27,839 nt of DNA from a virus: positions 1-27,839 of IMG/VR virus record IMGVR_UViG_3300023244_000208. One strand, written 5' to 3'. Every line of letters starts with the position of its first letter. Positions within the stretch are counted from its first letter, which is position 1. Below, piece by piece: positions 1 through 5,834 of this stretch. A model generated the notes under the pieces. The model saw only the letters and a program-made list of their open reading frames with translations. It did no database searches and had not been told where the DNA came from. Position numbers and translations under genes: made by a program.

Positions 1-726
1 ACAGAAGAGTTGAAGAAGGAATCTGATAGCGATACTAAAAAAGAAGAGGTTATTGAATCTAAACCTGCAGAGGAAGAAGCAAAACCGGAAGTTAAAGAAG
101 AACCAGAGGCTGAAGAACCTGTTAAAGATGAAGAAAAGCCTGTTGAAAAAGCAGAAGAACCAGTAAAGGAAGAACCTGTTGAACCAGTAGAAGAAAAGGA
201 ATTTGTTGAAAAGAAAGAACTAGACGACATATCCGAAGATTTAAAATCATTAAAAAAAGAACATAAAGAGGAAATAAGCAAGTATGAAGTAGAAACTGCT
301 AAATTGTCTGATTCAATTAAGATAATAGAACAGAAAGATAAACTTATTGCTACATATCAAGAAAAAGTAAAGATTGCAGAGAAAATGATTGCTAAATATG
401 AGAATGAGAAATTACAGGCAGTCCAAGCAAAAAGTCAAGCAAAGTTTGAAACAATATTTGAAAAGTATTGTAGATTCCATAAAATTCCCAAATCTGAAAT
501 GCAGGTTACGAAAAAAGAACTTAGTACACTTAGTGAATCGGTATTAGAAACTATAGACCGTGATGTTAGTCGTGCTATGGAAACTTTCGTGTCCGAATCT
601 GAGGTAATACAAAACAGTGAAGAGCTAACAGCTATAAGTGTAGAAGCGGTTACTGAAGAAGAAGAAACAACACCTGAAAAGAAGATTGACGCCTTATTCG
701 ATAAAATGAGACAAATCAATGGATAA
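1..726 (+). CDS. Scaffold-like acidic coiled-coil protein, N-terminus cut off by window
   Basis: The reading frame is open to the first base of the window, so the first candidate start (TTG at 10) is probably internal and the real start lies upstream. The visible part has a Glu/Lys/Pro-rich low-complexity region (about residues 1-80), then a long charged helix likely to form a coiled coil (about 80-150), then an acidic tail with a short helix at the end. Its place directly before the major capsid gene, together with its acidic and helical character, fits a capsid scaffolding protein or the scaffold part of a protease-scaffold fusion. The scaffold role is inferred from position and composition; no catalytic protease motif is visible in this part. 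An alternative is a non-scaffold minor head protein. Confidence 0.6.
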   Translation, partial: TEELKKESDSDTKKEEVIESKPAEEEAKPEVKEEPEAEEPVKDEEKPVEKAEEPVKEEPVEPVEEKEFVEKKELDDISEDLKSLKKEHKEEISKYEVETAKLSDSIKIIEQKDKLIATYQEKVKIAEKMIAKYENEKLQAVQAKSQAKFETIFEKYCRFHKIPKSEMQVTKKELSTLSESVLETIDRDVSRAMETFVSESEVIQNSEELTAISVEAVTEEEETTPEKKIDALFDKMRQING

Positions 727-740
727 AAATTATCAAAAAC

Positions 741-746
741 GGAGGA
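741..746 (+). promoter_or_regulatory. Strong ribosome binding site of the capsid gene
   Basis: GGAGGA lies 9 nt before the ATG at 756. It is one of the cleanest Shine-Dalgarno sites in the window, as expected for the most abundant virion protein. It also fixes the start at 756. Confidence 0.8.
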
Positions 747-755
747 GAAAATAAA

Positions 756-1715
756 ATGAGAGAAGTTGGAAAATTTATTACAACAACAAAAAGAGCAGAT
801 GTAGACGCAGGAGGTTCTACTGCAGACAGTATTTATGCTGACGCAGTTTTGGCTAACATGCCTACATTAGTAGTTAAAGAAAACAACCTTTTACTAACAA
901 AGGACGTACCCGGACAAGTAGACAGTGCTATATTCCCTATTTTTACAAATTTGGATTTAACATGGACTAATATTTCAGGAACTGGAAGCGACTTAGGTAG
1001 TGAAAACACATCAACATCAGGCGGAGCAGGTACATTCCAAAAGATAACACCTGTTCAATCCACAGCTAACATTTTTGTTACTGATATGGTCGATTTGACT
1101 GTAAACAAAGCAGATTTTGAGTTATACTCTAAAATCGGTGGAACATCAGTTCAGAAAAAAATAGACCAAGATGCTATCGAAGATGGTATCATGGCAGCTG
1201 AAACAGCAACTGGAAGTAATGTATACGCTTGTGGTGGTTTTAGTGCAGAAGGAAGTATTGACGCAGGTAGTACATTAACTCCCGCAGACCTTTCAGATGC
1301 AAGAAGGCTATTAAGCACAGGAAGTAACATTTACCCACCTAATGTAATCTTAATGCACCCTAACCAATATAATCAGTTAGTAATGCACCAAGATTTCAGT
1401 CCAAACGCTAACACTGCAGCAAGCAGAAAAGCTAAATTCGACGCAAATGGAAATTTGTCCGGATATGATGGAATGGATGTTGTTGTTACTGAATTAGTTA
1501 ACGCAGGAAGTTCAGACCCTTTCGACGTAGCTGGTCACCCAGTAGCAGTGTTTACTAAAGGAATGTCAGGTGCTTTAGCAACTAAAAACGCAGGTTTTAA
1601 CGTTGTTTCACAAGACGACAGATTGAGACATGGAAAATATAAAATCTTTGACGTAATGTTCAAAGCTGGATTATTAATCCCCGCATCAATTGTTATCTTA
1701 AGAGCAGCTGATTGA
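756..1715 (+). CDS. Major capsid protein, HK97 fold
   Basis: This 319-aa protein forms the icosahedral shell. Its length suits an HK97-fold coat protein without a fused scaffold domain. The central part has the typical pattern of a Thr-Pro-Ala-Asp-Leu helix leading into a dimer/spine region and then a beta strand of the form V-I-L-M-H-P-N-Q-Y (about residues 180-210). This resembles the P22/N4 gp56-like capsid group. The C-terminal part (Val-Val-Val-Thr-Glu, then Val-Ala-Val-Phe-Thr and a final hydrophobic strand) fits the axial and peripheral domains. Position after a scaffold-like gene and before connector genes agrees. A hairpin terminator follows directly. Family assignment comes from pattern recognition; a structure prediction would settle it. 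Confidence 0.82.
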   Translation: MREVGKFITTTKRADVDAGGSTADSIYADAVLANMPTLVVKENNLLLTKDVPGQVDSAIFPIFTNLDLTWTNISGTGSDLGSENTSTSGGAGTFQKITPVQSTANIFVTDMVDLTVNKADFELYSKIGGTSVQKKIDQDAIEDGIMAAETATGSNVYACGGFSAEGSIDAGSTLTPADLSDARRLLSTGSNIYPPNVILMHPNQYNQLVMHQDFSPNANTAASRKAKFDANGNLSGYDGMDVVVTELVNAGSSDPFDVAGHPVAVFTKGMSGALATKNAGFNVVSQDDRLRHGKYKIFDVMFKAGLLIPASIVILRAAD

Positions 1716-1725
1716 GTAAACTAAC

Positions 1726-1757
1726 GGGGCTAACGCCCTTATTTTTTATTTTTTTTT
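1726..1757 (+). terminator. Hairpin plus T-tract terminator after capsid gene
   Basis: GGGC (1727-1730) pairs with GCCC (1735-1738) around a TAAC loop, extended by a G-T pair. A nearly pure T tract follows (about 1739-1757). Archaeal RNA polymerase terminates at T tracts, so this is a plausible full or partial stop that raises capsid mRNA over downstream genes. Confidence 0.7.
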
Positions 1758-1768
1758 AAATATAAATT
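1757..1768 (+). promoter_or_regulatory. Possible TATA-type promoter
   Basis: TTAAATATAAAT directly after the T tract resembles an archaeal TATA box. Transcription would begin near 1785, ahead of the GGAGGA site for the gene at 1814. It overlaps an AT-only stretch, so it could be chance. Confidence 0.3.
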
Positions 1769-1813
1769 AATGCTCTGAAAAAGCAAAAGAAAAAGTATCG
1801 GAGGATATACAAA

Positions 1814-2086
1814 ATGACTGTAAAAACAAACAAATTAATTATAACAAATAGTGTCGCAACTGAATCGGATGTAGAAGTCTTATCTAGTGGTGCTGGTAAT
1901 CTTGATATCAATAAAGTATTAAAATTATCTGCTGCTACTGCATACGCTGCTAACGGAAGTCAAGCAATGAAAATCGTTGAAGGAAGTGCTTTAGGACCTA
2001 ATGCTGCTACTGGAACTGATGTCAATAAATGGCTTACGCTACAAGACGCAAACGGTTCAACACTTTATGTACCTGTATGGGTTTAA
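1814..2086 (+). CDS. Small head-module protein, possible capsid decoration protein
   Basis: This 90-aa protein is rich in Ala, Thr, Asn and Val and has no membrane segment. It reads like a compact beta protein: an N-terminal strand (VKTNKLIITNSVATES), a middle with short Ala-rich turns, and a C-terminal strand with Leu-Tyr-Val-Pro-Val-Trp. GGAGGA lies before the ATG. It is flanked by hairpin terminators on both sides, so it behaves as a separately expressed unit beside the capsid gene, like many decoration or head-stabilising proteins. I do not recognise the family; the decoration role is inferred from size, composition and place. Confidence 0.6.
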   Translation: MTVKTNKLIITNSVATESDVEVLSSGAGNLDINKVLKLSAATAYAANGSQAMKIVEGSALGPNAATGTDVNKWLTLQDANGSTLYVPVWV

Positions 2087-2101
2087 GAACAAAAATTTAT
2101 G

Positions 2102-2129
2102 AAGGGATTTATTTCCCTTTTATTATTTT
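2102..2129 (+). terminator. Hairpin plus T-rich terminator
   Basis: AAGGGA (2102-2107) pairs with TCCCTT (2114-2119) around a 6-nt loop. A T-rich run follows. Confidence 0.6.
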
Positions 2130-2153
2130 CATAATTAATGGAGGAAATTAAAG

Positions 2154-2528
2154 ATGGTAAGAGTAAAAATTCGTGATGATTGGTGTGAAGAAAGAAGTCT
2201 TATTTATGCTGAACTAAATGGTAAAAGAACAACTTTTGAGTTAAATAGGGGTATTGATGCGTGGAGTAATATTCCTGATGAAGTAGCTGCTGGTATTGAC
2301 TTAAGTAAGTTCGAACTTCAAACTGCTATTAAGAAAGCTCCTGAAAAAGAAGCTAAGGTAGAAGAAGTAATTGAGAAACCTAAGAAAGTTTCAAAAGAAA
2401 AACCAAAAGTTAAAAAGTCTGTACTTGATAGAATTAAAGAAGTAACTGAAGACTTATTAGATGATGGTAAACTAAATCATTCAAATAACAAAAACAAAAA
2501 AAGTCCCGGAAGACGGAAGAAGAAGTAA
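2154..2528 (+). CDS. Hypothetical protein with lysine-rich tail, head module
   Basis: This 124-aa protein has a folded-looking N-terminal part (residues 1-60, mixed beta, with W at 10 and a second W near 42). A Lys/Glu-rich linker with repeated Lys-Pro-Lys-Lys-like motifs follows, and the C-terminus is strongly basic, ending in Gly-Arg-Arg-Lys-Lys-Lys. The basic tail could bind DNA or the capsid interior. It has its own GGAGG site 9-10 nt before ATG and sits between the decoration-like gene and the connector gene. I do not recognise the family. It is probably a virion or assembly protein, but nothing in the sequence proves this. Confidence 0.6.
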   Translation: MVRVKIRDDWCEERSLIYAELNGKRTTFELNRGIDAWSNIPDEVAAGIDLSKFELQTAIKKAPEKEAKVEEVIEKPKKVSKEKPKVKKSVLDRIKEVTEDLLDDGKLNHSNNKNKKSPGRRKKK

Positions 2529-2548
2529 TCCTTAATTGGAGAAAATAA

Positions 2549-3130
2549 ATGGTTACAGGAGAATTTACAAATTTAGAAAAGGTTAAGACAGTCGCAAGAA
2601 TAACTAATGAGGTTCCAGATGACGAACTTCAAGAGTTTATTGACTATACTAATCAAGACATCCTTAGAGAACACGGTTATCCTGTTGCACGTTCTTATAC
2701 TACTATAGATACTGATAGAGGTAGTTACTTTGTAAATACCAATAGGGAAGCTGTTTATAAGATTGACAGAGTATATATTGATGGAAGTATGCTTGACTCG
2801 TCTAGTTGGACTGGTAATGCTACTGATGCTAGTGTTGCTCTTGGTTCTGATATCGCTTCTGATTATAATGGAAAGGTAATAACTATTGATTACATTCCGC
2901 ACATCTATCACAATCTTGCTACTTTTAAGGCAGCAAAAGACGTTGTAGAAAGCCAATACTTGGTTAGTACTGAAGGAGGACAGTTTCCTCGTACTGCTTG
3001 GTTAACTACTCGTATTGAAGGTATAATGGATAGAATTCCGGCAGTTATGTATCGTTCATCTGAATATGCTAGTTGGAATCCTAATACTGGTGATTATGTT
3101 GACCAAACTGGTCTTGGTGAAGACCTTTAA
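2549..3130 (+). CDS. Head-tail connector (gp6/gp15-like adaptor)
   Basis: This 193-aa protein opens with a helix and a short acidic loop (residues 5-40: Leu-Glu-Lys-Val-Lys, then D-D-E-L-Q-E-F-I) typical of phage head-tail connector proteins, whose N-terminal helices dock on the portal. The middle is beta-rich with Tyr/Asp-containing strands (V-I-T-I-D-Y near 110). A second helical part follows (A-A-K-D-V-V-E-S, then a helix near 155-170). The neighbours agree: capsid genes before, tail completion and tube after. A GGAG site lies upstream of ATG. Assignment is by pattern and synteny; an HMM comparison with the HK97 gp6 and SPP1 gp15 families would confirm it. Confidence 0.62.
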   Translation: MVTGEFTNLEKVKTVARITNEVPDDELQEFIDYTNQDILREHGYPVARSYTTIDTDRGSYFVNTNREAVYKIDRVYIDGSMLDSSSWTGNATDASVALGSDIASDYNGKVITIDYIPHIYHNLATFKAAKDVVESQYLVSTEGGQFPRTAWLTTRIEGIMDRIPAVMYRSSEYASWNPNTGDYVDQTGLGEDL

Positions 3131-3136
3131 ACAAAC

Positions 3137-3358
3137 ATGAGTGATTCTAGATTGGATGAAATAAGAAAAAAAGCTTTAGAACAACTTCTTTTAGATAATA
3201 AATTTGTAGATGTTGTTGGTAACTTACCTTCGGAACAAGTACCTAGAGAGTTAGAATTTGGCAGAGATTATTTAACAAGAGATTGTTATGTTATTACTGT
3301 TTTCGATGGAAAAGCCACACTTTATATTCCTAATGAAGATTTTGGAAAGAAGTATTAA
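3137..3358 (+). CDS. Small hypothetical protein in head-tail joining region
   Basis: This 73-aa acidic protein has an N-terminal helix (about residues 3-22), a short loop and two or three C-terminal beta strands (C-Y-V-I-T-V-F, then A-T-L-Y-I-P). It starts 6 nt after the stop of the connector gene and has no clear Shine-Dalgarno site, so it is probably translated by reinitiation. The family is not recognised. Its position between connector and tail completion gene suggests a neck or joining role, but that is only context. Confidence 0.55.
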   Translation: MSDSRLDEIRKKALEQLLLDNKFVDVVGNLPSEQVPRELEFGRDYLTRDCYVITVFDGKATLYIPNEDFGKKY

Positions 3359-3371
3359 TTAAAAAGAAAGA

Positions 3372-3393
3372 TTTATAAGTTAATTTCTCAACT
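3372..3393 (+). promoter_or_regulatory. TATA promoter of the tail module (copy 1 of a 22-nt viral promoter)
   Basis: TTTATAAG with an A-rich BRE-like flank (GAAAGA) begins 33 nt before the ATG at 3405. With usual archaeal spacing, transcription would start at or within a few bases of that ATG. The 22 bases from here match the block at 5238-5259 in 21 positions, including the unusual downstream part TTAATTTCTCAACT. A shared sequence beyond the TATA box suggests a conserved viral late promoter. Confidence 0.65.
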
Positions 3394-3404
3394 AAACTAT
3401 TAAC

Positions 3405-3497
3405 ATGAGCCCTAGTGTTCTTACGAGAATACTAGATGAATTGTGCACAACGGGATGTTGTGTTTTAAAAGACCTAGGAGGGCACTACAGAAAATGA
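3405..3497 (+). CDS. Leaderless 30-aa leader ORF overlapping the tail completion gene
   Basis: An ATG 33 nt downstream of a TATA box opens a 30-codon frame. Its TGA (3495-3497) overlaps the ATG (3494) of the next gene as ATGA. The GGAGG for that next gene (3477-3481) lies inside this ORF. The peptide begins MSPSVLTRIL and contains a Cys-x3-Gly-Cys-Cys cluster; it has no evident domain. A comparable arrangement occurs at 21227-21289. It may be a translated leader that couples ribosome entry to the downstream gene rather than a functional peptide. Confidence 0.45.
   Translation: MSPSVLTRILDELCTTGCCVLKDLGGHYRK
3441..3462 (+). repeat. Palindrome and hairpin inside leader ORF
   Basis: TTGTGCACAA (3441-3450) is a perfect 10-bp palindrome. 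CACAAC (3446-3451) can also pair with GTTGTG (3457-3462) around a GGGAT loop, just ahead of the GGAGG site for the next gene. It could be a protein-binding site or a small RNA switch; the function is unknown. Confidence 0.4.
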
Positions 3498-4000
3498 CTG
3501 ACATAAATACTACTCTTAATATTGTTCGGAACGTTATAGATACTAATGTTGTTGACGTTTGGGAAATAGCTAGTAATCGAAGTCGTAGTGCTGACCAAAG
3601 AATATTCTTTAATGATTTAAGATTTAGTGGTGGAATCTTTCCCAAAATATTTATTGAGACTGATGGCATTAATAATGAAAAGCTTAATTGGGGCGGACGC
3701 AAAGACCTTCACATAAATCGTGAAACTGTTACTGCTAATATTTATTATGTTAATACAGCTCGTGTAAAATATGTTAGTTGCGGTGATACTTATGAGAATG
3801 GTGGAGCTAACACTAGCAAAGACCTTAACTGGTATATGAGAGAACAAATAAGAGATGAACTAGTAAAAAATGCTTCTATTTTAGTTGGTATTAATAATTT
3901 AAGATTTGGAGAGATGAACAGTACTCAACAAGTTAATGACACTTATGTAGGTGTTTTACCTATCACATTCAATTGGATTAGAAAAATAGGAGGAGATTGA
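3494..4000 (+). CDS. Tail completion / terminator-like protein
   Basis: I place the start at ATG 3494 (168 aa), because GGAGG at 3477-3481 precedes it and it overlaps the upstream leader stop; a GTG at 3443 in the same frame is less convincing. The protein starts with a helix (T-L-N-I-V-R-N-V-I), then alternating strands, a Trp-Gly-Gly-Arg-Lys loop, a helix (W-Y-M-R-E-Q-I-R-D-E-L), and ends with a strand Val-Leu-Pro-Ile-Thr-Phe-Asn-Trp. This layout of alpha, beta, helix and final beta strand matches tail completion or terminator proteins of lambda gpU/SPP1 gp17 type. Position between connector and tube genes agrees. The family call is inferred, not proven. Confidence 0.5.
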   Translation: MTDINTTLNIVRNVIDTNVVDVWEIASNRSRSADQRIFFNDLRFSGGIFPKIFIETDGINNEKLNWGGRKDLHINRETVTANIYYVNTARVKYVSCGDTYENGGANTSKDLNWYMREQIRDELVKNASILVGINNLRFGEMNSTQQVNDTYVGVLPITFNWIRKIGGD

Positions 4001-4002
4001 AA

Positions 4003-4239
4003 ATGTTAATAGCAAGAAATATTTGTAAAATGAAAATTATTGTTGGAGGAAAAGATATTTTTCCAGGAAAGACAGTTAAAGTAGAAAGTTTAGATTGTAT
4101 TGAGAGCAAAGTACTTAATGGTTTCTTAGAAATCATTGAAGAAAAAGAAGCTCCTATTAAAAAGAAGGTTGTTAAAGAACAACCAATCCCTGAAGCGGAA
4201 GTCATGGAGACTAAAAAAGAAATTAAAGAGGAGGAATAA
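4003..4239 (+). CDS. Small acidic-tail protein of the tail module
   Basis: The start is set at ATG 4003 (78 aa), 7 nt after a GGAGGAG motif; a TTG at 3997 is closer to the ribosome site and less likely. The N-terminal 45 residues look like a small beta domain with the pattern I-I-V-G-G-K-D-I-F-P-G-K-T-V-K-V. This recalls short phage structural-region proteins with a 'G-x-x-x-x-P-G-x-x-V-x-L' core. The C-terminal part is a Lys/Glu-rich tail. It sits between the tail completion and tube genes. No function can be stated. Confidence 0.55.
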   Translation: MLIARNICKMKIIVGGKDIFPGKTVKVESLDCIESKVLNGFLEIIEEKEAPIKKKVVKEQPIPEAEVMETKKEIKEEE

Positions 4240-4244
4240 ATAAA

Positions 4245-5048
4245 ATGGCAAATACAGAAGTTTGGTATCCTGAAAATGCTCGGGTATACGTTTACAACCA
4301 TGTTGAAAAAGAAACTGCAGGTAGTGTTGTTGATAGCGCTAATTTAGATTTTACATTAGAACAAGCACCAGCACCAATATTAGGTAGTTATTTTGACGCA
4401 AGTGGAAGCGCACAATCACAGTACGTTGACGCAAATGGAAGTTCGGCTAGAAGAGATTTTCTTGTATTCAAGAATAAAGACGGTGCAGAAACCGAATGGA
4501 ACACAGCTAGCGATGGTAGTGTTATCATTAAAGTAGGTGACGCAGGTGGAAGTGTTATAGCTTTCGAAACAGCACCAACAACAACACAAGCAGATAGTAT
4601 AAGTGTTACTTATGCTCATACGAAAAATGAGAAAAGTGATGAAGTATTATCAGTTAGTGAAAGTGGCGGTGAAAGACCTGTTGAATTTATACAAGTGTAT
4701 AATGGAAAACAAATTAAAGTTAATAGAACCCAACAAAGTTTTAGTGTTGATATTGAAACTCTAAAAAGTAATTTATCATTTGCTGAGATGGTTAATGGTG
4801 CACAAGTAACGGAAGGAATTTCAGGAAGCGGTAGTGTTTATACTGTGACTGGAGCAAGCAACCGTGCAAGTAGAACTTTAGTTGTTGATGGTGATGACCC
4901 TGACTCTGGAAACAGAATGATTTTACTTTACTGGAACGTATCTGGAACAAGTAAAAACTTAGATGGGCCTGCTGCAGAAAATTATACAGAAACTACGACT
5001 TTTATGAGTAAAGCCGAAGATAAATCTGAAATTTACTGGCAGTTGTAA
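4245..5048 (+). CDS. Probable major tail tube protein
   Basis: This 267-aa beta-rich protein has an excellent GAGGAGG site before ATG. The N-terminal part (residues 1-100) has Tyr/Val-rich strands and Gly/Ser/Asp loops, including a strand-turn A-F-E-T-A-P followed by I-S-V-T-Y-A-H (about 105-125), a pattern common in phage tail and adhesion Ig-like folds. The second half has F-S-V-D-I-E-T-L, a short helix, strands around L-L-Y-W-N-V and a terminal strand with I-Y-W-Q-L. Strong ribosome site, terminator after it, and position before the chaperones and tape measure fit the abundant tube subunit. Confidence is moderate because the family was not matched directly. Confidence 0.55.
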   Translation: MANTEVWYPENARVYVYNHVEKETAGSVVDSANLDFTLEQAPAPILGSYFDASGSAQSQYVDANGSSARRDFLVFKNKDGAETEWNTASDGSVIIKVGDAGGSVIAFETAPTTTQADSISVTYAHTKNEKSDEVLSVSESGGERPVEFIQVYNGKQIKVNRTQQSFSVDIETLKSNLSFAEMVNGAQVTEGISGSGSVYTVTGASNRASRTLVVDGDDPDSGNRMILLYWNVSGTSKNLDGPAAENYTETTTFMSKAEDKSEIYWQL

Positions 5049-5071
5049 TTGTAAAACTGAAAGTAAAACAG

Positions 5072-5115
5072 ACTCCTCCTCTTTAAAGGGGAGTTGTTTG
5101 TTTACTTTAAACAAC
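5072..5115 (+). terminator. Tandem hairpin terminator after tail tube gene
   Basis: CTCCTCT (5076-5082) pairs with AGGGGAG (5087-5093) around TTAA, with one G-T pair, followed by TTGTTTGTTTACTTT. A second hairpin, GTTGTTT (5093-5099) with AAACAAC (5109-5115), overlaps its end, so the two may compete or act in turn. Confidence 0.65.
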
Positions 5116-5134
5116 CATAACAAAACCGAAAACC

Positions 5135-5143
5135 TTTTAAATA
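5135..5143 (+). promoter_or_regulatory. TATA promoter (TTTTAAATA) of a micro-ORF
   Basis: TTTTAAATA preceded by an A-rich BRE-like CGAAAACC. An ATG begins 30 nt downstream, the same spacing as in the other promoters here. Confidence 0.5.
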
Positions 5144-5164
5144 TCTTTTATTTTATTTCTATTT

Positions 5165-5212
5165 ATGACAACTAAAAATGGAAAAACTGTTGCATGTAGT
5201 AATTGTTATTGA
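5165..5212 (+). CDS. Leaderless 15-aa micro-ORF with CxxC
   Basis: An ATG 30 nt after the start of a TATA box opens 15 codons (MTTKNGKTVACSNCY) ending in TGA at 5210-5212. The peptide has a Cys-x-x-Cys pair. It does not overlap a downstream gene; the next start (GTG 5268) has its own promoter. It may be a real tiny peptide, a leader or chance; the promoter spacing is the only support. Confidence 0.25.
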   Translation: MTTKNGKTVACSNCY

Positions 5213-5237
5213 ATAAAAATTGATTAATTTAGTAAAG

Positions 5238-5259
5238 TTTATAAATTAATTTCTCAACT
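5238..5259 (+). promoter_or_regulatory. TATA promoter, copy 2 of the 22-nt viral promoter
   Basis: TTTATAAATT begins 30 nt before the GTG at 5268, so the transcript would be leaderless. Twenty-one of 22 bases match the promoter at 3372-3393, including the TTAATTTCTCAACT downstream block. Confidence 0.7.
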
Positions 5260-5267
5260 TACTCATT

Positions 5268-5489
5268 GTGCCCTACAAAGAAGATGGGAAAGATATCCCA
5301 AAATATGTGAAAGAGAAGCTCGAAGGAAAAGATAATAGTGAAAAGCTTTCAAGGCAATGGGCTAAAGTTTATAATGGTACTTTTAAACGTACAGGAAGTG
5401 ACGGAAATGCTTCCAAAACTGCTACAGATGTTGTAGCGCATAGGATGAATGCTGATTTATTTAAGAAGATGACTGATTATAGTAATTAA
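5268..5489 (+). CDS. ChaB-like small protein, leaderless GTG start
   Basis: This 73-aa protein resembles the ChaB family (DUF of about 60 residues found in bacteria and many viruses). It has a start of the form P-Y, then D-I-P-K-Y-V-K-E-K-L (residues 9-18), a central Gln-Trp-Ala-Lys-Val-Tyr-Asn helix, and a C-terminal helix with Val-Val-Ala-His-Arg. ChaB proteins have no well-defined biochemical role; the name comes from cation transport regulation. There is no Shine-Dalgarno site; the GTG lies where a leaderless transcript from the TATA box at 5238 would begin. It lies unexpectedly inside the tail gene cluster. Confidence 0.5.
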   Translation: MPYKEDGKDIPKYVKEKLEGKDNSEKLSRQWAKVYNGTFKRTGSDGNASKTATDVVAHRMNADLFKKMTDYSN

Positions 5490-5510
5490 CTGTAAGGAGT
5501 GGTAAGTAAA

Positions 5511-5834
5511 ATGGATGATGAAAGAATAGGTTTTGAAGAAAGAAAAACAGTTGATATGAAGATATATCAAGTTCCTGCAGATACTGCTAGATGGTTTAAA
5601 ATTTGGTGTGATAGGCAAGGATTAAGATTTAATCAAGGGATGGTTCTAATTAGACAAGTTATTAATGATTATGAAAGATTCAAGAAAATAGAATTGGTTA
5701 TAGAAGAGAATAGGGCACTTATTAGCGAACTTTATGAAAACAAGACACCCAGTGCCAATAAAGATAAAGATGTTAAAACAGAGCAAGTTAAGGCTCGTGT
5801 TCGCCCTGCTACGTTTGGAGGTAAGAAGGAATGA
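5511..5834 (+). CDS. Ribbon-helix-helix-like small protein with helical tail
   Basis: ATG 5511 (107 aa) is preferred over GTG 5499, which overlaps the ribosome site (TAAGGAG, 5493-5499). Residues 13-50 read like a ribbon-helix-helix fold: a short strand (V-D-M-K-I-Y-Q-V), a helix (A-D-T-A-R-W-F-K-I-W-C), a Gly-Leu turn, and a second helix (Q-G-M-V-L-I-R-Q-V-I). A coiled helix (about 50-75) and a basic tail follow. Such proteins often bind DNA as dimers, so it could regulate the adjacent promoters, but it could also be a tail assembly factor. The stop overlaps the next start as ATGA (5831-5834). Confidence 0.5.
   Translation: MDDERIGFEERKTVDMKIYQVPADTARWFKIWCDRQGLRFNQGMVLIRQVINDYERFKKIELVIEENRALISELYENKTPSANKDKDVKTEQVKARVRPATFGGKKE

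Noticed and set aside
3443-4000. GTG 3443 as start of the tail completion gene
   Set aside because: A GGAGG site and an ATGA overlap support ATG 3494; the extra 17 residues are basic and atypical.
2573-4301. Several - strand frames of 76-127 codons within head and tail genes
   Set aside because: They overlap better supported genes on the other strand, have no promoters or ribosome sites and look like complements of common codons.
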